Shown one piece after another: positions 7,561 through 15,810 of a DNA stretch of 64,000 nt. The stretch's first letter is position 1; each line of letters starts with the position of its first letter. The position numbers were made by a program, and so were the translations under genes. The notes beneath the pieces are model-generated. The model ran no database searches, was not told the DNA's origin, and was given only the letters and a program-made list of their open reading frames with translations. Source of the DNA: Rhodobacteraceae bacterium Alg238-R152 (GTDB taxonomy: Bacteria > Pseudomonadota > Alphaproteobacteria > Rhodobacterales > Rhodobacteraceae); the NCBI GenBank assembly GCA_900537125.1, contig UNRJ01000002.1, positions 310,001-374,000 of the forward strand, given 5' to 3'.

Positions 7561-10206
7561 TTACTCCCCTGCCAAGCCTTTTAACTCATAAATCAGGTTC
7601 AGCGCCTCACGCGGGCTGAGCGTATCGGGTGACACAGCCGCAAGCTTCTCCTGTAACGGCGACGGCCCGCTGGGCGCTGCCGCTATGGGCGGCGGTGCCA
7701 CGGCAAACAACGGCAGATCATCGATCAACGCCTTTTGTGCCTTACCTTCCCGCTCGCCTTTCTCCAGCGCATCCAAAACAACACGGGCCCGCGCCACAAC
7801 CGGAGCTGGTAGCCCTGCCAATTGCGCGACCTGCACACCATAGCTACGATCTGCGGCGCCCTGGGTGACCTCATGCAAGAAGATGACCTCACCTTCCCAC
7901 TCTCGCACTGTCACCGTCGCATTTTCCACACCAGCCATCTTTCCGGCCAGCTGGGTCATCTCGTGGTAATGCGTGGCAAACAGCGCACGGGATTTGTTCA
8001 CATCATGCAAGTGTTCCAGCGTTGCCCAGGCAATCGACAGACCATCGTACGTGGCTGTCCCTCGGCCGATTTCGTCCAAAATGACCAGCGCCCGATCGTC
8101 AGCCTGATTGAGAATGGCGGCAGTCTCCACCATTTCGACCATAAAGGTTGAGCGTCCGCGCGCCAGATCATCACTTGCGCCCACACGACTGAACAGCTGA
8201 CTCACAAGACCAATCCGCGCGCTGTCAGCGGGCACAAAGCTGCCCATCTGCGCCAGCAGTGCAATCAAAGCATTCTGCCGCAGGAAGGTTGATTTACCAG
8301 CCATGTTGGGGCCGGTCAGCATCCAAATGCTCGCGGCGTCGCCGCCAGACAGATCACAATCATTGGCCACAAACGGGTCACCTGACTTGCGCAGCGCAGC
8401 TTCCACCACCGGATGTCGTCCACCTTCGATGGCAAAGTCCCGGCTTTCATTAACATCCGGCCGCGTCCAGTTTTCATTGGCCGCAAGTTCCGCCATAGCG
8501 GCTGCCAGATCAAATTCCGCCAACGCCTTGGAGGCCGAAGCCACCTGTCCGGCGCGTTCCAAAACTGCGCTCTTTAGGCTGTCATAGAGCCGTTTTTCGA
8601 TCTCCAGCGCCCGGTTTCCTGCGTTCAGGATCTTGGTCTCCAGCTCGCTTAGCTCAACGGTTGTGAAGCGCACCTGATTGGCTGTGGTTTGCCGGTGAAT
8701 AAAGGTCTCATTGAGCGGCGGCGACATCATTGTGTCCGCATGTTTCGCCGTGGTCTCTATGAAGTAACCCAGCACATTGTTGTGCTTGATCTTCAGCGCG
8801 GCGATGCCGGTTTGTTCAGAATACTGCGCCTGCATTCCCGCGATTACGCCCCGGCCCTGGTCGCGCAACTCCCGGCTTTCATCAAGCTCCGGATCAAATC
8901 CCGGGGCAATAAATCCACCATCGCGCGCCAACAAAGGTGGCTCTGCAATCAACGCGTCGTCAAGAAGGCTGAGTAATTCCTCATGCCCCTGCAATGCGAT
9001 GCGCGCCTCTTTTAAGTCGTCCGGCAACTCCCCCGCATAAGCCTTCTCAGACAGCGCACCCGCCTGGCCCAGACCATTGCGCACCGCCGTCAAATCTCGC
9101 GGTCCACCGCGGTCTAGCGACAGTCGAGACAACGCGCGGTCCAAATCCGGCACTCCGCGCAAGGTGTCGCGCAAATCAGAGGCGTCGCCCCGATGTTCTG
9201 CCATGTAAGATACAGAATCCAACCGCCCGCGAATATGTGCCAACCGCAAGGAGGGAGACGACAAGCGTTGCTCCAGCAGACGAGCACCACCTGACGTGAC
9301 CGTCCGGTCAATGGTCGCCAAAAGTGACCCGGCGCGCCCACCGGACAGGCTGGCGGTCAGTTCCAGATTGCGCCGGGTTGCGGCGTCAATTTGCATCACG
9401 CCCTGTGTCGCTTCCCGCACCGGCGGCTGCAACAGCGGCAGCTTGCCTTTTTGCGTCAGTTCCAGGTAGTCCACGATGGCCCCAAGCGCCCCCGCTTCGG
9501 GACGCGAAAACGTGCCAAAGGCTTCCAGAGACGAGGCCTTGAACAGCGCAGACACCCGCTTTTCCGCCGAAACAGAGTCGAAACTTCCCCGTGCTACGGC
9601 TGTCAACGGCACTCCCATGTCTTCAACGATGGCGTCCACTTCCGCCTCACGGCCTTCGGCCACCAAAAGCTCACTTGGCGCCAATCGCGCCAACTCCGGC
9701 CCCAACCGAACCGGATGCAATGGCATCACATGCAACGCGCCGGTGGAGATATCCGCCCACGCCAGCGCCGCCTCGTCACGCACCACCGCATAAGCCCCAA
9801 GGAAGTTGTGCCGCCGCGCATCCAAAAGACTGTCTTCGGTTAGGGTACCCGGTGTCACCAGCCGCACAACGTCGCGTTTCACAACCGCTTTGTAACCACG
9901 CTTCTTGGCCTCTGCCGGGCTTTCCAATTGCTCACACACGGCGACGCGAAAGCCTTTGCGGATGAGCGTCAGGAAATACCCCTCGGCGGCATGATGCGGC
10001 ACGCCACACATCGGGATGTCATTGCCGTCATGTTTGCCACGTTTGGTCAGCGCAATATCAAGCGCCTCTGCCGCCGCCACTGCGTCGTCAAAAAACATCT
10101 CGTAGAAATCGCCCATACGGTAGAACAACAACGCATCCGGATACTGCGCCTTGATCTCCAGATATTGCGCCATCATCGGCGTGACGCTTGGCTTATCGCC
10201 TTTCAC
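7561..10206 (-). CDS. mutS: DNA mismatch repair protein MutS
   Basis: 881 residues, full length. The mismatch-reading Phe-X-Glu is in MGDFYEMFFDDA near residues 32-43. The core and clamp domains follow. The ATPase has Walker A GPNMAGKST, Walker B ILDEIGRGT and FATHYHEMT. MutS dimers recognise mispairs and recruit MutL. It stands alone here, with no mutL nearby. The gene is divergent from the ribokinase-like gene across 149 bases and convergent with the TPM gene. Confidence 0.98.
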   Translation of the reverse strand: MKGDKPSVTPMMAQYLEIKAQYPDALLFYRMGDFYEMFFDDAVAAAEALDIALTKRGKHDGNDIPMCGVPHHAAEGYFLTLIRKGFRVAVCEQLESPAEAKKRGYKAVVKRDVVRLVTPGTLTEDSLLDARRHNFLGAYAVVRDEAALAWADISTGALHVMPLHPVRLGPELARLAPSELLVAEGREAEVDAIVEDMGVPLTAVARGSFDSVSAEKRVSALFKASSLEAFGTFSRPEAGALGAIVDYLELTQKGKLPLLQPPVREATQGVMQIDAATRRNLELTASLSGGRAGSLLATIDRTVTSGGARLLEQRLSSPSLRLAHIRGRLDSVSYMAEHRGDASDLRDTLRGVPDLDRALSRLSLDRGGPRDLTAVRNGLGQAGALSEKAYAGELPDDLKEARIALQGHEELLSLLDDALIAEPPLLARDGGFIAPGFDPELDESRELRDQGRGVIAGMQAQYSEQTGIAALKIKHNNVLGYFIETTAKHADTMMSPPLNETFIHRQTTANQVRFTTVELSELETKILNAGNRALEIEKRLYDSLKSAVLERAGQVASASKALAEFDLAAAMAELAANENWTRPDVNESRDFAIEGGRHPVVEAALRKSGDPFVANDCDLSGGDAASIWMLTGPNMAGKSTFLRQNALIALLAQMGSFVPADSARIGLVSQLFSRVGASDDLARGRSTFMVEMVETAAILNQADDRALVILDEIGRGTATYDGLSIAWATLEHLHDVNKSRALFATHYHEMTQLAGKMAGVENATVTVREWEGEVIFLHEVTQGAADRSYGVQVAQLAGLPAPVVARARVVLDALEKGEREGKAQKALIDDLPLFAVAPPPIAAAPSGPSPLQEKLAAVSPDTLSPREALNLIYELKGLAGE

Positions 10207-10301
10207 TGCTCAGAACCCCCCAAGGTTTGCTTCCCTCCAGATAGCAAACCCCATCCCCTATCGGAAAGCGCAAAACGTGCATTATGGTGATTGGGCATAG
10301 A

Positions 10302-10327
10302 CAAGTGATGATAAAATTGATCACTTG
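10302..10327. promoter_or_regulatory. Operator-like inverted repeat between mutS and the ribokinase gene
   Basis: CAAGTGAT at 10302-10309 is repeated as its exact complement ATCACTTG at 10320-10327, with a 10-base A+T-rich spacer. It lies 29 bases before the kinase start, in a divergent promoter region. The symmetry and spacing suit a dimeric repressor. No U-run follows, so it is not a terminator. Confidence 0.5.
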
Positions 10328-10355
10328 ATAAAAAATCAAAGCGAAGCAGGGCCCC

Positions 10356-11225
10356 ATGGCGATCTACAACCTCGGCAGCATCAACGCGGATTACTTCTAC
10401 CATGTGCCGCATCTTCCCGGTCCAGGTGAGACATTGGCCGCCACCGACATGACCCGAGGCCTGGGGGGCAAAGGTGCCAATATGAGCGTTGCCGCCGCCC
10501 GAGCTGGGGCTCATGCGGCCCATATTGGCGCGGTTGGGGCGGATGGCAGCTGGGCAGTGGATCGACTGACCGAGTTTGGTGTTGACACCCGGCACATCAC
10601 ATCGCTTGCGGACAGCCCAATTGGACAGGCTCTGATCTGCGTCGATGACATCGGGGAAAACAGCATTGTGCTTCTGAATGGTGCCAACCACCGGATCCCT
10701 GAGAGCACCATTGCCAATGCCCTGTCAGAGGCCTCCCCCGGCGATACACTTCTGATGCAGAATGAGACCCTAAATCAGCCCGAAACTGCCAAAATTGCCC
10801 GCGACCTTGCCCTCTATGTTGCCTATGCAGCAGCCCCATTTGACGCAGCTGCCGCCACCGCTGTTCTGCCTTTCCTCGATTTCTTGATTCTCAACGAAGT
10901 TGAAGCGGCGCAGCTGCAAGAGGCCACTGGCAAAACCCCGGAGACGCTGGGCATCACCGATGTGATCATCACCCTTGGTGCCAACGGCGCGCGCTGGCTG
11001 CACAACGGCCATTCGCGGGATTTCCCCGCCATGCCGGTCACCCCGGTTGATACCACAGGTGCGGGGGACACATTTACTGGGTATGTTCTGGCTGCCCGCG
11101 ATCGCAACCTTCCAATGGAGCAGTGTATCGCGCTGGCCATGCGCGCTGCTGCCTTGATGGTCACGCGGCAAGGCACCGCGGATGTAATTCCAGACCTGAA
11201 AGACGTCGACGGGGCCCGCTTTTAA
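10356..11225 (+). CDS. rbsK: PfkB-family carbohydrate kinase, ribokinase-like
   Basis: 289 residues. PfkB signature 1 is represented by GGKGANMSVAAARAGA near residues 36-51, and signature 2 by DTTGAGDTFTGYVLAA near 235-250, with the catalytic Asp in GAGD. NEVEA near 180 matches the ribokinase NxxE motif. The enzyme should phosphorylate a sugar at a primary hydroxyl, ribose being the best guess. No ribose transporter or other pentose gene is nearby, so the substrate is not settled by context. An inverted repeat just upstream suggests its own repressor. Confidence 0.82.
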   Translation: MAIYNLGSINADYFYHVPHLPGPGETLAATDMTRGLGGKGANMSVAAARAGAHAAHIGAVGADGSWAVDRLTEFGVDTRHITSLADSPIGQALICVDDIGENSIVLLNGANHRIPESTIANALSEASPGDTLLMQNETLNQPETAKIARDLALYVAYAAAPFDAAAATAVLPFLDFLILNEVEAAQLQEATGKTPETLGITDVIITLGANGARWLHNGHSRDFPAMPVTPVDTTGAGDTFTGYVLAARDRNLPMEQCIALAMRAAALMVTRQGTADVIPDLKDVDGARF

Positions 11226-11260
11226 GCGCACCCTCGTCATTCACATTCCAAAAATATCCT

Positions 11261-11303
11261 GGGGGAGTCACAGCGTGCTGTGACGGGGGCAACGCCGCCT
11301 TAC
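11261..11303. terminator. Hairpin element between kinase and msrA
   Basis: Following AAAATATCCT is GGGGG, then GTCACAG (11267-11273), a 4-base loop and CTGTGAC (11278-11284), then GGGGGC. The 7-bp stem is perfect but has no T-run. It lies between convergent genes, so it may end transcription from both sides. From memory, hairpins beginning AAATATCC.GGGGG are frequent after genes in Rhodobacteraceae; I could not check this. Confidence 0.45.
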
Positions 11304-11304
11304 T

Positions 11305-11967
11305 TCAGTGGCCAACAAACGGCGCGTCTGATCCCCAAAGCGCCTTCACCCGCGCATCCCGACCACAGGCTTTGCGATACCGCTTATATGCTTCGCTTTG
11401 CTTTTTAGGCCCAAAGCGGGTCAGCACAATCTTGGAGCCTTTGTAGTAATCCTGATGATAGGCTTCTGCTTTGTAGAACTTCCCTTCGCGCAGGATTGGC
11501 GTCACGATGGTTTGCCCCAGTTGCGCTTGGGCTTTGGCCTTGGCGCTGTCTGCTAGACCCTGTTCCACCTTATTTGCGACAAAAATCGCTGTACGATAAC
11601 TGTCGCCACGGTCACAGAATTGCCCACCCGCATCCGTGGGATCGACGGACCGGAAAAACAAATCCAGCAAGGTTTCACGCGTCACAGTGTCCGGATCAAA
11701 GGTGATCTTCACCGCCTCATAGTGGCCAGAGCCGCCTTTGGTGACATCTTTGTAGCTTGGGTTTTTTGTGGATCCGCCCGTGTAGCCAGACACCACGCCG
11801 CGCACACCTGGCACGCTCTCAAAGTCACTCTCCACACACCAAAAACATCCACCTGCCACCACCAGCGTATCGGTACCCATGGCATGGGCACGGTGGCCAT
11901 GCACCACTCCTCCCAACAGGATCAATACGGACAGGGCCACGGTCTTCAGGTTCTGAAATCTGGTCAT
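11305..11967 (-). CDS. msrA: Peptide-methionine (S)-S-oxide reductase MsrA, exported
   Basis: 220 residues from the ATG at 11967, which has AAGGAG seven bases upstream; an in-frame extension of eight residues upstream lacks this. The first 30 residues form a signal peptide (VALSVLILLGGVVHGHRAHA). The active site GGCFWCVE has the catalytic C41 and C44. A further cysteine near the C-terminus (RKACGRD) could be a resolving residue. The enzyme reduces methionine-S-sulfoxide. The signal peptide places it in the periplasm, where it would need an outside electron donor, and no msrB is adjacent. Confidence 0.93.
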   Translation of the reverse strand: MTRFQNLKTVALSVLILLGGVVHGHRAHAMGTDTLVVAGGCFWCVESDFESVPGVRGVVSGYTGGSTKNPSYKDVTKGGSGHYEAVKITFDPDTVTRETLLDLFFRSVDPTDAGGQFCDRGDSYRTAIFVANKVEQGLADSAKAKAQAQLGQTIVTPILREGKFYKAEAYHQDYYKGSKIVLTRFGPKKQSEAYKRYRKACGRDARVKALWGSDAPFVGH

Positions 11968-12067
11968 AGCGACACTCCTTGTTGCCGCCACCCTGCGCGC
12001 AAGTTTAGTCCCGGCTCAATCCCTTGAAACCACATGTCACAGCTTGGTGAAATAAGGTGAAGTTCGG

Positions 12068-12724
12068 TTACAGCAGCCACTTGCTGCGGCCGGGGCGATA
12101 GACCGGCGCCACGCGCCGAAAAACCGTTGCCACCGTCAGCCGTTGATCAAACCCAAGTGTGCGTCGCTTGGAATAGAGCAAATCCAGCCGCGCTTTGCGG
12201 GGCACACAACGCCGCTCATACACGGCCTCGGTGTCTTCCGGCGTTTTACAAGCGTCCAGAAGCCGCTCTTCGGTGCGGTGGTAGATCAATGTCGCCAATC
12301 CGGTCACGCCCGGCCGATCTCTAAGCACCTCTGCATAGAGGTCTGGAAACCGGTCCACATAACGACGCAACGGGGGCCGTGGCCCCACAAAACTGATGTC
12401 ACCCCTGAGGATATTGACCAGCTGCGGCAATTCATCAAGTCGGTACCGGCGCAGAACCTTGCCGGTCTTGGTGATCCGATGCGACTTGTCCCCGCCAGAC
12501 ACGCCGCTGTCCTGATCCACGGTGTTCATGGTGCGGAATTTGTAGAGCTGAAAGCCCTGTTCCGGCGTTTTCATGCGCTCGGACACATAGAGGATTGGCC
12601 GCCCATCCCGGATTAGGATCATCCCGCAAACAACAAGCATCACTGGCCACAAGATCAGTAACAAAAACAATACCCAACCCAGGTCCATCATTCGCCGCCC
12701 AAAGGTGGTGCCGTGCCCAATCAT
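12068..12724 (-). CDS. Bacterial sugar transferase (phosphoglycosyl transferase)
   Basis: 218 residues from the ATG at 12724, which overlaps the stop of the upstream epimerase as ATGA. One N-terminal hydrophobic helix (WVLFLLLILWPVMLVV) is followed by the conserved transferase core: FQLYKFRTM, RRYRLDELPQLVNILRGDISFVGPRPP and RPGVTGLA. Such monotopic enzymes move a sugar phosphate from a UDP-sugar to undecaprenyl phosphate, starting O-antigen, capsule or exopolysaccharide units. The multi-helix N-terminal part of WcaJ-type enzymes is absent, so this is the minimal form. Confidence 0.9.
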   Translation of the reverse strand: MIGHGTTFGRRMMDLGWVLFLLLILWPVMLVVCGMILIRDGRPILYVSERMKTPEQGFQLYKFRTMNTVDQDSGVSGGDKSHRITKTGKVLRRYRLDELPQLVNILRGDISFVGPRPPLRRYVDRFPDLYAEVLRDRPGVTGLATLIYHRTEERLLDACKTPEDTEAVYERRCVPRKARLDLLYSKRRTLGFDQRLTVATVFRRVAPVYRPGRSKWLL

Positions 12725-13590
12725 TCTGCTGCCTTTAACAACTTGCGCCACTCCGCAATCATGTCTTCGGGCGGTATCACAAGTGTCTGTCCCGTCAAGC
12801 GGCGAAGCCGTGCCACCGATAGTGACACCTCCGCCACTGCCGTTTCTGGCGCTGGGCGCCACACAAACGAATGATTGGCGGCTTCAAGCAACTCGTGCAT
12901 CGCAACCGGGTTTGAGGCGGCGACATTTACAAGGTCTGGCAAGGTGTCCGCCTTCAGAAGAGTTGCCACGGCCTGCCACAATATCGATGGTGTCGCGTAG
13001 CTGCGGATTGGACTATGACCAATGCGAATGGCGTCCAATGTCACCGAGTGACCACTATTTATGGCGCCAAATAGGCTGTCTCCACCGACAACATTGGCAA
13101 GTCTCATCACACAGTGTGCGGGCTGCTGTGGATATTGGATTGCTGCGGAAAACAGGCTCTGTTCCATCTCAATTTTTGCTATTCCGTATGCATTGAGCGG
13201 CGTGAGCGCAGTGTTCTCTGAGGCTTCGCGCACTGGCCCATAGACCGCACTGCTTGAACAATGCAACACACGCGCCGCGCCGCATTCTTTAGCGATTTCC
13301 ATCGCTCGGAGTGCCAGTGTAATGTTGTCGGACAACTCCCCTTGCCCCGGCACGACACCCCACAATGCCAGAACTGCGTCGGCTTTGGGCGGCGTGCATT
13401 CAGAATAAATCCAATCCACGCCCTCACAGGCACGTCGGCCTCCCCAAACTATCCGCCAGCCGGACATCAGGCCTGGTGACATGTCTACGCTGGCCCGCAT
13501 CAAACGGCCAAGCTTGCCGGTGCTGCCTAGTACCAACAGTGTTTTTGGGGACGGTGTATCCGATAAATTCGGCGTAGGTTCAGCAGTCAA
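12721..13590 (-). CDS. NAD-dependent epimerase/dehydratase (extended SDR)
   Basis: 289 residues. The nucleotide-binding motif GSTGKLG lies near residues 22-28. The catalytic Ser region SSSAVYG is near 110, and YGIAK (Tyr-x-x-x-Lys) near 133-137. This is the extended short-chain dehydrogenase family that modifies nucleotide sugars. It overlaps the sugar transferase by four bases, which suggests that it makes or alters the sugar that enzyme uses. The exact reaction cannot be read from the sequence. Confidence 0.82.
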   Translation of the reverse strand: MTAEPTPNLSDTPSPKTLLVLGSTGKLGRLMRASVDMSPGLMSGWRIVWGGRRACEGVDWIYSECTPPKADAVLALWGVVPGQGELSDNITLALRAMEIAKECGAARVLHCSSSAVYGPVREASENTALTPLNAYGIAKIEMEQSLFSAAIQYPQQPAHCVMRLANVVGGDSLFGAINSGHSVTLDAIRIGHSPIRSYATPSILWQAVATLLKADTLPDLVNVAASNPVAMHELLEAANHSFVWRPAPETAVAEVSLSVARLRRLTGQTLVIPPEDMIAEWRKLLKAAE

Positions 13591-13741
13591 AAGTCAAATT
13601 TCCAATGCAATCTTGTGGCATAAAGCGCCCCTCAGGCACCGCCTGTCAACCGCTCCTAATGTATCCAATATGTAAAAATCAGCTTGGAAACCACTTCACA
13701 CAACGATAGCGTCCCGTGACTTTGCGAAGGGGAACGCATCC

Positions 13742-14653
13742 ATGACCGATCACGTCACCACACACCAGGCTACCGAAGATGCTCGGAACGAAGAGATCAA
13801 AATCTGGCTCAATGGCCGCGTTGTGCCCAAGGCAGAGGCGATGGTGTCGGTCTATGACAGCGGCTTCATGCTGGGAGACGGTGTGTGGGAAGGCCTGCGG
13901 CTCTATGATGGTCACTGGGCTTTCCTAGATGAACACATGGACCGCCTGTTTGAGGCCGCCAAAGCCATTGATCTGGACATTGGCATGGACAAATCTGGCG
14001 TGATCGCTGCCTTGGAAGCCACCCGTGCCGCCAATGAGATGACCACTAATGCCCATGCCCGCCTGATGGTCACACGCGGCGTAAAAACACGCCCGTTTCA
14101 ACACCCGTCGTTGAGTCAGCAAGGCCCAACGGTGACCATCATCATGGAACATTCCAAACCGTCGATCCCGCGCCCGATCCGGCTTGCCACCGTGCCGCAC
14201 ATTCGCGGCTTGCCGATGACGCAGGACCCCAAACTGAATTCGCATTCCAAACTCAACTGCATCCTTGCTTGTATCGCGGCGGAGAAAGCGGGTGCGGATG
14301 AGGCGCTGATGCTCGACATCAATGGCTTTGTGAACACCACCAACGCCTGCAACTTCTTCATTGTGCGCAAGGGCGCGGTTTGGACCTCCACCGGTGATTA
14401 CTGCATGAACGGCATCACCCGCCAAAAGGTGATCGACGTGTGCCGCGCCGATGGCATCCCGGTGTATGAGCGCAACTACTCACTGGTGGACACTTACGGT
14501 GCGGATGAAGCGTTTCTCACTGGCACGTTTGGTGCGCAGACCCCAGTTAGCGAGATTGACGGGCGGTCGATTGGCAGCGGGGAGATGGGCGAGATGACCA
14601 AGCACATCCGCAGTCTTTACAAAGATCTCGTTGTGCAAGACGCCAAGCCGTAA
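13742..14653 (+). CDS. Class IV aminotransferase (branched-chain/D-amino acid type)
   Basis: 303 residues with GAAGGGGA upstream of the ATG. Fold-type IV PLP features are visible: VSVYDSGFMLGDGVWEGLR near the N-terminus, the PLP lysine in DPKLNSHSKLNCILA, and EALMLDINGFVNTTNACNFF before the C-terminal GTFGAQTPV. It should transfer an amino group between an amino acid and a 2-oxo acid. It is not close enough to IlvE by eye to assign branched-chain substrates. The sulfotransferase-like gene follows 65 bases downstream, and the two look like a working pair. Confidence 0.85.
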   Translation: MTDHVTTHQATEDARNEEIKIWLNGRVVPKAEAMVSVYDSGFMLGDGVWEGLRLYDGHWAFLDEHMDRLFEAAKAIDLDIGMDKSGVIAALEATRAANEMTTNAHARLMVTRGVKTRPFQHPSLSQQGPTVTIIMEHSKPSIPRPIRLATVPHIRGLPMTQDPKLNSHSKLNCILACIAAEKAGADEALMLDINGFVNTTNACNFFIVRKGAVWTSTGDYCMNGITRQKVIDVCRADGIPVYERNYSLVDTYGADEAFLTGTFGAQTPVSEIDGRSIGSGEMGEMTKHIRSLYKDLVVQDAKP

Positions 14654-14671
14654 TCCCGAAATTCGCACTGT

Positions 14672-14704
14672 CGCGATACAGCCGCGATACCGATGCAAAA
14701 CCGA
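14672..14704 (+). repeat. Tandem 11-base repeat array (site 1)
   Basis: Units CGCGATACAGC (14672), CGCGATACCGA (14683) and a weaker TGCAAAACCGA (14694) follow each other without gaps. A near-copy, CGTAATCCCGA, spans the preceding aminotransferase stop at 14649-14659. The array ends two bases before the Shine-Dalgarno AGGAG (14706-14710) of the next gene. The same motif recurs at 27728 and 55666. Confidence 0.6.
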
Positions 14705-14718
14705 TAGGAGTTTGCCCC

Positions 14719-15432
14719 GTGAAAATTGCAATGTGGAGCGGCCCCCGCAACCTCTCAACCGCCATGATGTACGCCTTTGGCAATCGCGCCGATTGTGCCG
14801 TAGTAGACGAGCCTTTGTACGCCGCTTACCTCGCCATGACCGGGTTGGAGCACCCGATGGGCGAAGAGATTTTGGCGTCCCAAGATCAAGACCCGACCAA
14901 TGTGGTTGCTGACCTTGTTGGCGACACCCCCGGCGGCAAGTCTCACTTCTATCAAAAACACATGACGCAGCACATGATTGCTGGCGTGCCACGGGATTGG
15001 ATGCGTGAGGTCACCAACGTCTTCCTGTTGCGCCATCCCGCGCGCGTGATCGCGTCCTACGCCGCCAAACGTGAAAACCCCTCGCTCACCGACATCGGCT
15101 TTCCGCAGCAACTGGAGCTGATGCAGTTGGTTTCCAATTGGGGCCAGACACCGATCGTGATCGACAGCCATGACATTCGCGATGATCCGCGCGGCATGTT
15201 AGAAAAACTCTGTGATGCCATCGGGTTGGGATTTGATGACGCCATGTTGTCTTGGCCCAATGGTGGCCACAAAGATGACGGCGCATGGGCGCCGCATTGG
15301 TACAGCGCGGTCTGGGACTCTACCGGATTTGCCGGCGCTGAAGGCCGGTTGCCAGAGGTGCCTGAGACATTGCAGCCAGTGCTACAAGCGGCGTTGCCTC
15401 TTTATGAAGAGATGAAAGCGCATAAGCTTTAA
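14719..15432 (+). CDS. Sulfotransferase-like P-loop protein
   Basis: 237 residues from a GTG with AGGAG eight bases upstream. The N-terminus MWSGPRNLSTAMMYAF resembles the 5'-PSB loop of sulfotransferases. The second motif is LLRHPARVIASYAAKR, the usual 3'-phosphate binding segment. The protein is short and the exact acceptor is unknown. It follows the class IV aminotransferase, with which I recall related domains being fused in some plant proteins. The shared locus suggests a joint role in an amino- or sulfur-compound pathway, but this is inference. Confidence 0.7.
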   Translation: MKIAMWSGPRNLSTAMMYAFGNRADCAVVDEPLYAAYLAMTGLEHPMGEEILASQDQDPTNVVADLVGDTPGGKSHFYQKHMTQHMIAGVPRDWMREVTNVFLLRHPARVIASYAAKRENPSLTDIGFPQQLELMQLVSNWGQTPIVIDSHDIRDDPRGMLEKLCDAIGLGFDDAMLSWPNGGHKDDGAWAPHWYSAVWDSTGFAGAEGRLPEVPETLQPVLQAALPLYEEMKAHKL

Positions 15433-15437
15433 GGCAA

Positions 15438-15459
15438 AAGGCGGGGGTATCCCCGCCTT
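15438..15459. terminator. Terminator hairpin between convergent sulfotransferase-like and SCP2 genes
   Basis: AAGGCGGGG (15438-15446) pairs perfectly with CCCCGCCTT (15451-15459) across a 4-base loop. The TTTT run follows on the minus strand, so it serves the SCP2 gene best. Confidence 0.75.
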
Positions 15460-15465
15460 GCGTTC

Positions 15466-15747
15466 TTAGGTTAGCAATTGGCCCAGCTTCATTGCTGTGC
15501 CCATGTCACCAGACACCTTTAACTTGCCCAGCATCAGCGCTGTGGTGGGTTTCAGATCCCCGGCGAGCAGCTTCACAAGATTGTCTTCGGAAATCGACAC
15601 CGTGCAATCGGTCTCGCGATCTTCCTGCGTGGCGGTGTTATCCGCAAGCACCACAACCCCGGCATCGCCGCAGTCAAATTTCAATGTGCCGTCAAACGTC
15701 CGCTCTTTCAGCCCCTCGGCCATCTGCGCCGCAATCTGTTCCAACAT
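15466..15747 (-). CDS. SCP2 sterol-binding-domain protein
   Basis: 93 residues from the ATG at 15747, which has AGGGAAG upstream. An in-frame extension to 15807 is unlike the family. The whole protein is one SCP2 domain (LKFDCGDAGVVVLADN, DCTVSISEDNLVKLLAGDL, MLGKLKVSGDMGTAMKLGQLL). These small domains form a hydrophobic cavity that binds lipids or acyl-CoA. Bacteria seldom make sterols, so the ligand is probably a fatty acyl compound. A terminator follows directly. Confidence 0.88.
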   Translation of the reverse strand: MLEQIAAQMAEGLKERTFDGTLKFDCGDAGVVVLADNTATQEDRETDCTVSISEDNLVKLLAGDLKPTTALMLGKLKVSGDMGTAMKLGQLLT

Positions 15748-15810
15748 GTGATCTTCCCTAAGTAACCATTTCACCCAAGTGGTTGCAGCCAACCCTTGGT
15801 GGCGCAAGGG

